DNA of 64,000 nt from Cytophagales bacterium (GTDB lineage Bacteria; Bacteroidota; Bacteroidia; Cytophagales; 172606-1): the NCBI GenBank assembly GCA_030448185.1, contig JAUJNL010000008.1:26463-90462 (forward strand). Direction: 5' to 3'. The position numbers and the translations under genes were made by a program. Of this stretch, positions 37,643 through 46,814 are shown one piece after another. Numbering within the stretch: position 1 is the first letter of the stretch; each line of letters starts with the position of its first letter. The notes beneath the pieces were generated by a model. That model did no database searches. It was not told the origin of the DNA and was given only the letters and a program-made list of their open reading frames with translations.

Positions 37643-39868
37643 TTACTTAGCCACAATGACCTTTTTGACCAAGCGCTGCTGACCAGCCCGGAGGGTGATT
37701 ACGTACAGGCCATTGGGTAAGTCAGTGGTGGGAATGGAAAGCCGGTTGCTTCCCGCCGTGAATTGCGCCCGAATGCGTTTTTGCTCCCGGGAGAGCCCAT
37801 CAGTAAGGGTGATGATTCCTTCCTGTGCCGTGGCGGCCTGGTAGTAAAGCGAAATGGTTTCCTGCGCCGGATTAGGGGAAAGCGAAAGCGGATTCACTTC
37901 CGCCAGCAGCTTCTGGCCCATTCGGGCCCCGCCGTCCGGGAAGCGCATTCGGATCACCTCAATGGCGGATATTTTAGGCGCATCTGCCCCGTCATTATTA
38001 TCAAAATTCAGGTTGAGCGTATTGCCTTCTAGGTTAAAGAGAAACGTTTCCGTGGTGGCCTTATTCTTCCCTTGTGCCTGCTGAAAAATATCGTATTGAT
38101 GCAGAATCTGACCGTAGTCTACCGATACGTTAAATACGCGCTGCCCCGGCTGATCATGGAAAATTTCGGCAAAGTGCAGCACCACTTGATACGTACCCGG
38201 CTCCACGTCCGGGATGGTCAGGGAAAATTTACCCTCTTGAAACCCGTTGCGTTCCCACTGATACAGCGCCTGGTCCTCCCAGGGAGCGCCGTCAATGTAC
38301 TCACTGGTGGCATAGGAGCCGGCATTGCTGGAGAAAACAGAAGGGTCACTGCTAAATACGCCCCGGGAGGTGTGTACCGTGGACCCTTCAGGACCCGTGT
38401 AAATTTGTCTAAAGGCCGTAAAATCAGGCGAAGGCGTATTGGGATTATGCTCATACGGGTAAGTAATATTCACCCGGGCAATGGCACTTTGGTATTTGGT
38501 GAAATCATTAAACAAGGGAAAACCCAGGGGGGTATTCACCTGGATGTTGGTAAAATGATTGGTTAACAGCCCGGCCCCAAACAGGGCACTCGTTTGGCTG
38601 CCCCCAGTGAACGTATTATTGCTGAAAGTGACATTTTCCAGCGAGCGGGTGGGGTTAAACACGCTCATGGGATGGCTGCCCATATCAAAGGTATTGCTGT
38701 CAAAGTACAGATTACGCATCGGTTTCTGCGTCCGGGTGACGTATTCATTGATCACTCCGTAAGCTGCCGGGTCTGAGATTTTAAATGTATTGTACTGGAG
38801 GTACACATTGTCCATGGCCAGTTCCATGGCGTAACCTTTGATGGGATAGAGCATATTATCAATAACTTCCACATTGTAATACGCTGAGGGAGCCACATTC
38901 TCCCCGTGCCAGCCCACAAAGGACATATGCGTGTTTACTTTACAATTGCGAATCGAGAGCTCATCCACGTTCACTTCGTAAAATTCAAAGCTGATGTTAG
39001 GCGAGAAGTTGTTTCCCCCGTCGTAGGACCAGGTTGATTCTCCGTTTCCTTCCGCCCGCACGTTAACAATCTCTAGGTTCCTCATCATATCGCTAGGGCT
39101 ATCTCCCGAGAAGCATTTGAGGGCATATCCCTTGTTCCAGTGGGAAATGATCCCGTACTCGATGCGGATCTCTTCGGCGTTGCCCCGGAGCTGCACCCCG
39201 CCGTAACTATAGCTTTTCTGAAAACCAGAATCCTTTACCAGAAAATTCGTGAGGGTAACATGGTGTACTTTTTTGAGCTGGGGATTATTCACGCTTCGCG
39301 CCTCCAGTTCAATACCGGCGTAGGCAAAATCTTTTACGATCACATCATCAATCACTACGTATCCGGACCGGTCAATCTGGATGCCCCGTTCCCGGGGGTG
39401 ATCCGGACTTGAATCGTCCGCTGACTCAATCAGGAGCGACTTAATGCCCGTAGGTTGGCCCTGAGCGGCATCTTGCGTGATGTTAATGGCATCGAAATAC
39501 CCGTGGCACTTGATAACGGCCAGGTTTTCCCGAGTATGCTCCTGCAGGCCGGGCAGGTGATGCGTTTGGAGAGATTCCTGCCGGGGAATAATGTCCACAA
39601 ATCCCGCTTTAAGTACTTTGTTTGCCCCTTTGAGCGTAACGCCAGCTTTGAGTTGCAGCGTGGAATAGATCCGGTATTCCCCCGGGGTGAGGGTAATCGT
39701 GGCGCCGGGAGCGGCCTGATTAATCGCCGCCTGAATATCATTACCCGGGTATAAGGTTTGGGCATTAGCGGACGTAGCTGCAAAAACCACCATCCATAAA
39801 AAGGCACTCATTCGGGCAAAAAGACGCCCCTTGTTGCAATTCATTGGGGCTAGGAAAAACTGTTTCAT
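37643..39868 (-). CDS. Secreted right-handed beta-helix protein with malectin domain and T9SS tail
   Basis: 741 aa. A signal peptide lies after a longer N-terminal leader (cleavage near ANAQ, residue 36). Residues about 38-450 form a parallel beta-helix: TLYPGNDIQAAINQAAPGATITLTPGEY is the usual start of pectate-lyase-like or periplasmic Cu-binding folds, and repeated VIDDVIVKDFAYAGIELEA-like coils follow. A malectin domain spans about 530-655 (YQVVLHFAEIFHDQPGQRVFNVSVD, ISAIEVI). The end is a type A sorting tail (LSPNPAQETISLYYQ to VIVAK). A polysaccharide lyase or binding role is likely; catalytic residues are not recognised. The start could also be the ATG at 39844. Confidence 0.85.
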   Translation of the reverse strand: MKQFFLAPMNCNKGRLFARMSAFLWMVVFAATSANAQTLYPGNDIQAAINQAAPGATITLTPGEYRIYSTLQLKAGVTLKGANKVLKAGFVDIIPRQESLQTHHLPGLQEHTRENLAVIKCHGYFDAINITQDAAQGQPTGIKSLLIESADDSSPDHPRERGIQIDRSGYVVIDDVIVKDFAYAGIELEARSVNNPQLKKVHHVTLTNFLVKDSGFQKSYSYGGVQLRGNAEEIRIEYGIISHWNKGYALKCFSGDSPSDMMRNLEIVNVRAEGNGESTWSYDGGNNFSPNISFEFYEVNVDELSIRNCKVNTHMSFVGWHGENVAPSAYYNVEVIDNMLYPIKGYAMELAMDNVYLQYNTFKISDPAAYGVINEYVTRTQKPMRNLYFDSNTFDMGSHPMSVFNPTRSLENVTFSNNTFTGGSQTSALFGAGLLTNHFTNIQVNTPLGFPLFNDFTKYQSAIARVNITYPYEHNPNTPSPDFTAFRQIYTGPEGSTVHTSRGVFSSDPSVFSSNAGSYATSEYIDGAPWEDQALYQWERNGFQEGKFSLTIPDVEPGTYQVVLHFAEIFHDQPGQRVFNVSVDYGQILHQYDIFQQAQGKNKATTETFLFNLEGNTLNLNFDNNDGADAPKISAIEVIRMRFPDGGARMGQKLLAEVNPLSLSPNPAQETISLYYQAATAQEGIITLTDGLSREQKRIRAQFTAGSNRLSIPTTDLPNGLYVITLRAGQQRLVKKVIVAK

Positions 39869-40025
39869 AACTGGTTTTGGTAAATAGTTTGTAAATAATA
39901 CTTAACAGCCGCAAGATTAAGCGATAACCAGGAAATACTACACGCGAATGCTTCATTAATTTTTCTTAACATTACCGGAGGCTTCCCTGTCGAGTTGGGA
40001 AAGCGTTTGCAAGGCACATTAAACG

Positions 40026-40119
40026 GGCGGCCGTATGGGCTTGACCGCGGGCCGATTCCCCGGAACCGGAGCCAGCCGACGTCGCTCGGTCGTCACCAGC
40101 CCATAAAAAAGGGGCCGCC
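40026..40119. repeat. GC-rich nested palindrome
   Basis: GGCGGCC (40026-40032) and ATGGGCT (40035-40041) pair with AGCCCAT (40098-40104) and GGCCGCC (40113-40119). The interior also has GC-rich self-complementary words. It is unusual within AT-rich surroundings. Could be a structured RNA, a relic of mobile DNA or chance. Confidence 0.45.
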
Positions 40120-40836
40120 TTCCGGCTTTCGGCTTAGCGCTTGTCAGCGTCCCTTAAGCAAGCAGCTGCTAACCACCTGCTTCACCGATCGAACTAGCTT
40201 TTCTCTAGTTCCTTCATTCCGCCTAGTGGCTCCATTTCCCCACTATATGAGGGATGCGGGTTCCCGGCCTTTTGTTGAGCAAGAGTCGACCTGACTGCCT
40301 GCTTACTAACCTCATGTAGCACTAGATAACTTATCGCCCATAGCCATCTGGGAACGGGTCGTGAACAGTGAAAAATTGCCAGGTGCTAAGCCAGCCCTGA
40401 AGTTTCTCACAACTCACCGCCTTAACAGGTTGAACGCATTTAAATTTCAAATAAAATTTGGCAATTCAGTAGTTTCAGCTTTCTAAACAGAATTTTATTT
40501 TGAACGAAAAGTTGTCAAATATTTTGTAAAAGGATAGTTTCTGGAAAAGTCCAGGAACACCCCTAATCCGCCAGTCAAAAGTAGCGTTTGAGGAATACCT
40601 TTTTTACAATTAGAATTTTTTCAAGGAAAAACAGGTCAATTTATTGTACTTTTAAATGCAATCAACCTGCCGCCTTAATAGTAATTGATTAGTAACTTTT
40701 ATTTTAATTCAAATTCTCTCCTTTGAACCGGTCCGAAAAATAGGGGCCTGACACCTCCAGTCTCAAGCTTTTTCTACTGGGTTAAAAAGTTAGAGATGCC
40801 AAAGAATCTTTACCTTCTTGTGGAGGCTTTATTCTG

Positions 40837-40973
40837 TTTCGGCTTAATGGAACTTGGCCACCTACAAACTTGGCATAACCGTCAGTTAATCCTTGATTGT
40901 ACTTAGCGACCACATTTATTGGGACGCGCTAGCGCAACCATAATGTAGGTGGCCAAGTTCCATTAAGCCGAAA
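40837..40973. repeat. MITE-like element with 30-bp perfect terminal inverted repeats
   Basis: Arms at 40837-40866 and 40944-40973 are perfect inverted copies over 30 bp and include GGCTTAATGGAACTTGGCC. The spacer is 77 bp with no open frame. No transposase is near, and target-site duplications were not obvious. It lies 158 bp upstream of the frameshifted ODP/MBL gene. Confidence 0.8.
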
Positions 40974-41130
40974 CGAAATAAGTTTTTACTTTATCGCGGA
41001 CATTTTCCTATCTTGTGGATACACGCAATACTTAATTGTAGGTCTGTGTATCAGCATGTTAGCGGCAAGGCAATTCTCATATTACGTAATAAAAATGTAA
41101 TACTAGCTTTTACAATAAAATTATAAAGCC

Positions 41131-41858
41131 ATGGTTAAAGTTTCAGAAATCGCCCCGGATGTTTATCAATTTCCTTATTTGTGCAGGAAATTAATTTGCA
41201 GTTCAATCATTTTTTAATTAAAGATGATGAGCCGATGCTTTATCATGCCGGATTAAGGCAAACCTTTCCGATGCTACTTGAAGCAGTGACTAAACTCATT
41301 TCTCCACCTTCGATTAAGTGGATAGGTTTTAGTCATTACGAAGTAGATGAATGCGGAGCACTAAATGATTGGTTACAGGTTGCGCCAAAAGCACAAGCCG
41401 TATGTAGCGAAGTCGGGGCTATTGTTAATATGACTGACTTTGCAATAAGACCTGCATATGCAATGGCAGGCAATGCTGTTTTAACTACAGGAAAATATAG
41501 TTACCGTTTTATCCGAACGCCTCATTTACCCCATGGATGGGATGCAGGGGTAATGTTTGAGGAAACAAATAAAACCTTGTTATGCTCCGATTTATTCCAT
41601 CAAAACGGAAATGTAGCTGATATTACAGATAAGGATATTTTAGCTGCACACAAGCATTCAATGCTTGAATTTGAACAAGGACCTTTGATGGAATACACAC
41701 CTTATACGCCTCATACAGCTAAGCTACTTTATTCGTTAGCAGACCTTGAACCAAAGACCCTTGCTACCATGCATGGTTCCTCTTTTTATGGTGATTGTGG
41801 TCAGGCATTAAAAGACCTTAATGTTGTAATGAAAGAAATATGGGGAAATGGCGATTAA
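41131..41858 (+). pseudogene. ODP/FprA-like metallo-beta-lactamase-fold protein, single-base frameshift near the start
   Basis: The ATG at 41131 begins KVSEIAPDVYQF, then the frame is lost near 41170-41178 and resumes as VQEINLQFNHFLIKDDEPMLYHAG; one added base gives 242 aa. The fold is that of oxygen-binding diiron proteins: SHYEVDECGALNDWL carries the HxExD ligand set, FIRTPHLPHGWDAGVMFEE and LLCSDLFHQNG give the further ligands, and TMHGSSFYGDCG is near the end. Codon use is markedly AT-rich compared with the rest of the window, suggesting acquisition by transfer. It may act as an O2 or NO reductase partner, but no flavodoxin domain is present. Confidence 0.75.
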
Positions 41859-42020
41859 CAAAATAGTAACTGATAACCCCTGAAAACAGCCGAGTCACTA
41901 CTATGGGTTTGGCAGAAAGTCACTTTCTCTTATGTTTTCAGCGTTTGTTTCTTTACTCAACATTTGTAAATAGTTGAACTTTTAGTTAATAAATGGCTTC
42001 TTCACCAACCACCTTTAACG

Positions 42021-42290
42021 TTGGCGGGGATCAAAGAAAAAATAATAACAATTGAAAACCGAGCTCAACTTTATGTCAGGTTCGTAACGAGCTTTATTGC
42101 CGTTGCGATTGAAATATCGTTCCTATTGACCGTGTTGACAAAAAACAAAGGTGTGGGAGTTGGATTAACAGCAATCATAAGTGTGATATTATCCCATTGG
42201 TTGTTGGCATTTCGGTTGATAAATGGTTCGAGGCTGAAGAAGCTATTTATAAGCTTTCTGAGCCTACAGCACATGGGCTCGATTGCTTAG
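42021..42290 (+). CDS. Possible small membrane protein or gene fragment
   Basis: An 89-codon frame beginning with TTG. It has two hydrophobic stretches, VRFVTSFIAVAIEISFLLTVL (about 19-39) and VGVGLTAIISVILSHWLLAF (about 45-64). It is AT-rich like the preceding gene. There is no ATG start, so it may be the tail of a lost gene. Low confidence. Confidence 0.35.
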   Translation: MAGIKEKIITIENRAQLYVRFVTSFIAVAIEISFLLTVLTKNKGVGVGLTAIISVILSHWLLAFRLINGSRLKKLFISFLSLQHMGSIA

Positions 42291-42451
42291 GTCCATTCGT
42301 TTAGGGGTTTTCCCAGCATGGAGGTAAACCAACTACTCTCAGCGAAGCTAATTACGCTAAGAAACTAATCTTTTAGTTGTTCTGCTTATCATATTGGCCA
42401 TTATGCTAAGGGATTTTACCACGATTGAGCACGAAAGGATACGAGCGTGTT

Positions 42452-42745
42452 TCACCCGGTTTGCGCTTGTTGAACGGCCTCTTTAAACTTCATAAGTAAG
42501 CCTTCCAAGTTAGTCCGCTTGTCTTGCCAGGCGTTTTTTTGCTTCTCCGTCCATTCACCAGACCACTCTTCTGAATGTTCTACGTATCGTTGTGAAGAGC
42601 CAGTTAGGTGCAGCATCCAATACAGCGTTGCGCTGCCGGTTAATTCGGCAGATTGGTAATGCTTATCTACAAAGGGGCCCGCAATCAGGGTTATGGCATT
42701 CAGGTCCACTAAATCGCCGTTCCAGAGTTCGTGCCATCTTTTCAT
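42452..42745 (-). CDS. Small hypothetical protein, second of a coupled pair
   Basis: 97 aa. The ATG at 42745 follows the stop of the upstream gene by one base (TAA-T-ATG), which implies translational coupling. The protein is rich in Trp (MKRWHELWNGDLVDLN, EEWSGEWTEKQKNAWQD) with a charged, probably helical C-terminus. No family recognised. The tight pairing of two small genes is toxin-antitoxin-like in layout, but nothing in either sequence supports that role. Confidence 0.55.
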   Translation of the reverse strand: MKRWHELWNGDLVDLNAITLIAGPFVDKHYQSAELTGSATLYWMLHLTGSSQRYVEHSEEWSGEWTEKQKNAWQDKRTNLEGLLMKFKEAVQQAQTG

Positions 42746-42746
42746 A

Positions 42747-43064
42747 TTAGTTATCACGAGGGTTAGGCAAAGGTTGGGGGCAGCTTCGGATAATGTCTAT
42801 TACCTGGTAGCACTGGGACAAGATTGCTTTCATTTCCAAGTTTGAAAGGGTATTCACCAGAGCAAAGCCATTGCGTAGGAAAGCCATTAAATCGTTATCG
42901 TGCGAGTCCACTACCAGACGGGCGCTGGGCAGGATGGCCAGGTCGCTCAGTTTGTCAAACTGGCACTGGAAATAATACTTGCCGTAAGCGTCCTCACTGG
43001 GCTCAGTCTGAATTAACTCAATGTAGTAAACTGTAGCCGCTTCGGTGAGTTTGTAGTAGAGCAT
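42747..43064 (-). CDS. Small hypothetical protein, first of a coupled pair
   Basis: 105 aa; the start at 43064 was chosen (LYYKLTEAATVYYIELI follows) rather than an ATG at 43151, which adds unlikely residues from an inverted-repeat region. An alternating pattern suggests a small alpha/beta domain: YGKYYFQCQFDKLSDL, ARLVVDSHDNDLMAFLRNGFALVNTL. No known family. It is transcribed away from the hybrid kinase gene, with an imperfect inverted repeat (43108-43185) between the two. Confidence 0.55.
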   Translation of the reverse strand: MLYYKLTEAATVYYIELIQTEPSEDAYGKYYFQCQFDKLSDLAILPSARLVVDSHDNDLMAFLRNGFALVNTLSNLEMKAILSQCYQVIDIIRSCPQPLPNPRDN

Positions 43065-43284
43065 AAGTTTAATCGCTATAAGTTGTTTAGGTAAATAAGT
43101 AGCCGATCTTGGACCGCAGACCAAGGCCTGGACCTGCCGACAAGCGTGCATTGGGTCCTGGCTTGGGGTCCGTCGTAGAGGTCCAATTACTTGAAGTAAC
43201 TGAGTCCTCAGTTATAAACAGATTAACCTGATTGGTTTCCGGGTAGAAAAAAACGAATCCATTTCCTTCTGCAATGATTACCTG

Positions 43285-46200
43285 TTGCAGGTGACTGGAT
43301 GGTCAAGGGAAGAAGTAATCGGTAGCAACTTTTTTGACTTGTTTGTATCGCCCCTGGAGCGGAATATCCGCCGGAGGGAGTTTCATCAGGCTTTGCAAAA
43401 TGGCGGCTTCTTCGATAACACGGAACGGAGCCTCTTGGGCAAAGACGGCCAACCCCGGTACATTCAGTTCAGTTCGGTAGTGCTCAACACCCAGCAGGGC
43501 GAAATTACGGCTATTACCCGCCTGGGGGAAGATGTAACCGAACAGAAAAAAGTCTCGGTGGCGCTGAGCCGGACCCACGCCCAGTTGCAGGACTTGTTTG
43601 ATAATGCCAATGACCTGATTCAGATTATTTCGCTGAAGGGCGACATTTTGTTCGTTAATAAAGCCTGGAAAGAGAAACTCGGCTATGACGGGGCGGAGCT
43701 GGAAGGATTAAACCTTAAACATATCGTCCATCCGGAGTATGCCCGGAGTACGCTGCGGAAGTTTAAGAAGATCCTGCGGGGCGAAAAGCTTTTCAAGTTC
43801 CAGACGGTTTTTATCAGCAAAGAAGGCAAAAATATTTACCTGGCCGGTAGCGTAAGTTGCCGGTACGAAAATGGGAAGCCAACTGCCTTCCGCTGCATTT
43901 TCTATGACACCACGGATCGGATCCGGGCCGAGAAGGCACAGAATCTGTACTATAGCATTGCCAGCCTGACGACCAAGAGTGACAACCTGGAAACCTTGTA
44001 CCAAAACATTCACAAGGAGTTGGGTAAAGTCATTGAGGTAAAGAACTTTTACATCACGCTGTATAATCCGGAGAAGAACTACCTCTATTTCCCCTATTAC
44101 GTAGACGAAGATTTTGACGGGGAAGTGCGGCTAACCCAGCGGCGGGTAGGACGCGGCCTGACCGAATACGCCATGTTCTACAATAAGCCGTTGTTCCTCT
44201 ACGAAGAACAGATCATCCAGCTGGCGGCTGAGCATAACCTGGAGCTTTTTGGCGCCGTGCCTAAAGTCTGGCTGGGCGTACCGCTGAAGATTGAAAACCG
44301 GATTACCGGGATTATTGCCGTAAAGTGCTACCGCAGCCGGACCACCTACAGCATCCGGGACCTGGAGTTGCTTGACTTCATTTCCGGCCAGATTGCCCTG
44401 GCCATTGAACGGAAGCAGAACGAAGAGAAGCTGCACAAACAAACGGCCCGGCTCAATGCGATTTTTGAAAGCGGTTCGCACCTGATGTGGTCCGTGAACC
44501 GGAAGATGCTGCTTACCTCGTTCAATAAAAACTACTCTGATTCTACTGAGCAGCAGTACAGCCTCCGGCCCATTCTTAATCTGAACACGGACCGGGTACG
44601 CACTGAATTTATGAACGATGTGCAATTCACCTATTGGGAAGCCAAGTACGCCGCGGCTTTCCGGGGCCGGCCGCAACACTTTGAAATGCAAGTACAGGAA
44701 AAATCCGGACGGCGGGTCTGGCGGGAAGTGTATCTGAACCCCATTTTCTCGAAGGATGGCAGTATTGAGGAAGTGTCAGCCATTGCCCACGATATTACCG
44801 AAAAGAAACAGTCAGAAATAGCTCTGATTGAGAGTGAACGCAAATTCCGGGATATTTTCGAATCATTTCAGGACATTTACTACCGCACCGATCTGAAAGG
44901 CAAGATTATTATGATCAGCCCGTCGGCCTACGAAGTGAGTGGCTACATGCCCCTCGAAATTATTAACCGGCGGATTACGGACTTCTATCAGGGACCCGAT
45001 GATGGCCGGAAGGTATTCCGGGATCTGCTCAAATACGGGATAGTTAAGAACTTTGAAGTATCCTTCCGGACAAAAGACGGGGCCGAACTGCAATTTATTC
45101 TCAATATCCGTCTCATTTATAATGCTAAAGGACAGCCAGAGGCTATTGAAGGCGTAGCCCGTGATATTTCGGAACTGAAAAAGTCAGCCGCGGAATTGCT
45201 GAAAGCCAAAGAAGTAGCGGAAAAGTCGCTGAAAGTAAAGGAACGGTTCCTGGCCAACATGAGTCACGAAATCCGTACGCCAATGAACGGTATTATCGGC
45301 ATGATTGACCTGATCAGCGACACGCCGCTGCTGCCCAAGCAAAAAGAATACGTATTTACGATTAAGAAGTCTTCCGAGACGCTGCTGCACATCCTCAACG
45401 ACATTCTGGACTTGTCCAAGATTGAAGCGGGTAAGATGGAACTCCACAAAACACCGATGTCACTGGAAGTTACCATCGAAAAGCTATACGCATTGTTCTC
45501 CCAGCAGGCGGGTGCCAAGCAGAATCAGCTCACTTATTATATGGAGCCGGAGGTACCTGAATTCATCATTGCCGATGAAATGCGCTTACTACAGATTCTT
45601 TCGAATCTGACGGCCAATGCCATCAAATTCACCGAAAAGGGTAAAATTATGATCCATGTTTCCTTGGCTGCCAGTAAAGGCAAAATCAAGAAGATACGGG
45701 TAGAGGTACGGGATACGGGCATTGGCATTTCGGAGGAAAACCTTTCGCTGCTGTTTAACAGTTTTACCCAGGTGGACAGCTCCTCTTCCAAGTCGTACGC
45801 AGGTACCGGCCTGGGACTGGCTATTTCCAAAGAGCTTTGCCGCATGATGAACGGCGACATTGGAGTAATGTCCAGAATGGGAGAAGGCAGCACGTTCTGG
45901 TTTACATTTGAGGCGAAGGAAACGACCATTAGTCCAGTGCAGTTGCAAACTGAACAGATTGACTTCCGCGAAGGAGATCACTTCAACAATGCCGTACCAT
46001 TTATCCTGCTTACCGATGATAACCCGGTAAACCAGAAGGTAGCCAGTGAAATACTCATTAAATCCGGCTGTGAATTAGAGCTGGCCTCTAATGGATTTGA
46101 GGCCATTGACAAAGTAAGGGAAACGTTTGCGGACCCCGCCAACCGTAAGTATGACCTTATTTTCATGGATATTCAGATGCCCGATATGGACGGCGTCACG

Positions 46201-46812
46201 GCTACCAGGCACATCCGGGAGTTAGGAATTGAAAACTTACCCCCTATTATTGCCATGACCGCCTATTCTATGCGGGAAGACCGGGAACGCTTTCTGAACC
46301 AGGGCATGGATGACTACATTCCTAAACCCATCAGGGCTCATCTGTTGATACAAAAAGCAAAGGAATGGTTTAAAACGAAAGCTGGCCGGGTGCTGGCTCC
46401 GGTTAAAGCCAATGGAGGCGCTGACCAGAACGGTCATGAGCAACTACCGGAGAATGGGCATACCGACGAAATACCGGTCATTAATCTGTTAATTGTAGAA
46501 CAGCTCAAGAAGTACGGCGGCGAAGAAATGGTATCAAGTTCATTTGTAGACTTTGAGGTAGAAGCTATAGAACAGCTGGAAGAATGCATACAATCGGTTA
46601 GAAATAAAGATTACACTAAAATTTTGAGTAATTTGCACACGCTGAAGGGTAACGCCGGAACGCTGGGAATTGAGAAAGTGGCAGAGCAAGCCCGGATCAC
46701 AGAAGGTAAGCTGAAAAAAAATGAGCTCACCGATTTAGAGACCGATCTGAACGTTCTTCAGCAAAAGTTTCTTGAATTTCAGAATAACTACCGGAAAATT
46801 ATAAACTCCTGA
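43285..46812 (+). CDS. PAS/GAF hybrid histidine kinase with receiver and HPt; N-terminal start uncertain
   Basis: 1175 aa from a TTG at 43285. The frame is open back to a stop at about 43195 and the first PAS domain is already under way there (SISFCNDYLLQVTGW), with no start codon, so the true N-terminus is missing or lies in a shifted frame. Order: PAS (1-75), PAS (90-205), GAF (215-375), PAS (380-515), PAS (520-635), HisKA with NMSHEIRTPMNG (His about 660), HATPase with GTGLGLAISKEL, receiver with Asp about 961 in IFMDIQMPDMDG, and HPt with His about 1117 in NLHTLKGNAG. It is cytoplasmic, with no membrane segment. Two bases separate it from the next gene, a lone receiver. Confidence 0.85.
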   Translation: MQVTGWSREEVIGSNFFDLFVSPLERNIRRREFHQALQNGGFFDNTERSLLGKDGQPRYIQFSSVVLNTQQGEITAITRLGEDVTEQKKVSVALSRTHAQLQDLFDNANDLIQIISLKGDILFVNKAWKEKLGYDGAELEGLNLKHIVHPEYARSTLRKFKKILRGEKLFKFQTVFISKEGKNIYLAGSVSCRYENGKPTAFRCIFYDTTDRIRAEKAQNLYYSIASLTTKSDNLETLYQNIHKELGKVIEVKNFYITLYNPEKNYLYFPYYVDEDFDGEVRLTQRRVGRGLTEYAMFYNKPLFLYEEQIIQLAAEHNLELFGAVPKVWLGVPLKIENRITGIIAVKCYRSRTTYSIRDLELLDFISGQIALAIERKQNEEKLHKQTARLNAIFESGSHLMWSVNRKMLLTSFNKNYSDSTEQQYSLRPILNLNTDRVRTEFMNDVQFTYWEAKYAAAFRGRPQHFEMQVQEKSGRRVWREVYLNPIFSKDGSIEEVSAIAHDITEKKQSEIALIESERKFRDIFESFQDIYYRTDLKGKIIMISPSAYEVSGYMPLEIINRRITDFYQGPDDGRKVFRDLLKYGIVKNFEVSFRTKDGAELQFILNIRLIYNAKGQPEAIEGVARDISELKKSAAELLKAKEVAEKSLKVKERFLANMSHEIRTPMNGIIGMIDLISDTPLLPKQKEYVFTIKKSSETLLHILNDILDLSKIEAGKMELHKTPMSLEVTIEKLYALFSQQAGAKQNQLTYYMEPEVPEFIIADEMRLLQILSNLTANAIKFTEKGKIMIHVSLAASKGKIKKIRVEVRDTGIGISEENLSLLFNSFTQVDSSSSKSYAGTGLGLAISKELCRMMNGDIGVMSRMGEGSTFWFTFEAKETTISPVQLQTEQIDFREGDHFNNAVPFILLTDDNPVNQKVASEILIKSGCELELASNGFEAIDKVRETFADPANRKYDLIFMDIQMPDMDGVTATRHIRELGIENLPPIIAMTAYSMREDRERFLNQGMDDYIPKPIRAHLLIQKAKEWFKTKAGRVLAPVKANGGADQNGHEQLPENGHTDEIPVINLLIVEQLKKYGGEEMVSSSFVDFEVEAIEQLEECIQSVRNKDYTKILSNLHTLKGNAGTLGIEKVAEQARITEGKLKKNELTDLETDLNVLQQKFLEFQNNYRKIINS

Positions 46813-46814
46813 CC

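Larger units (their letters stand above)
39869..41130. other. Long intergenic stretch with repeats and no supported gene
   Basis: 1262 bp. It starts AT-rich, then has a GC-rich block at about 39995-40300 with a palindrome (40026-40119), then returns to AT-rich sequence and ends with the MITE-like inverted repeat at 40837-40973. A 99-codon frame at 39995-40294 exists in the GC-rich block but its product looks like a noncoding reading (no motif, odd composition). Confidence 0.55.

Noticed and set aside
39995..40294. 99-codon frame in the GC-rich block
   Set aside because: Product has no recognisable domain and the DNA forms a palindrome; more likely noncoding.
42452..43064. Toxin-antitoxin label for the coupled small-gene pair
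   Set aside because: Layout alone suggests it; no toxin or antitoxin motif is visible in either protein.
44131..44691. 186-codon minus-strand frame inside the PAS kinase
   Set aside because: Antisense shadow of the GAF/PAS region; no motif.
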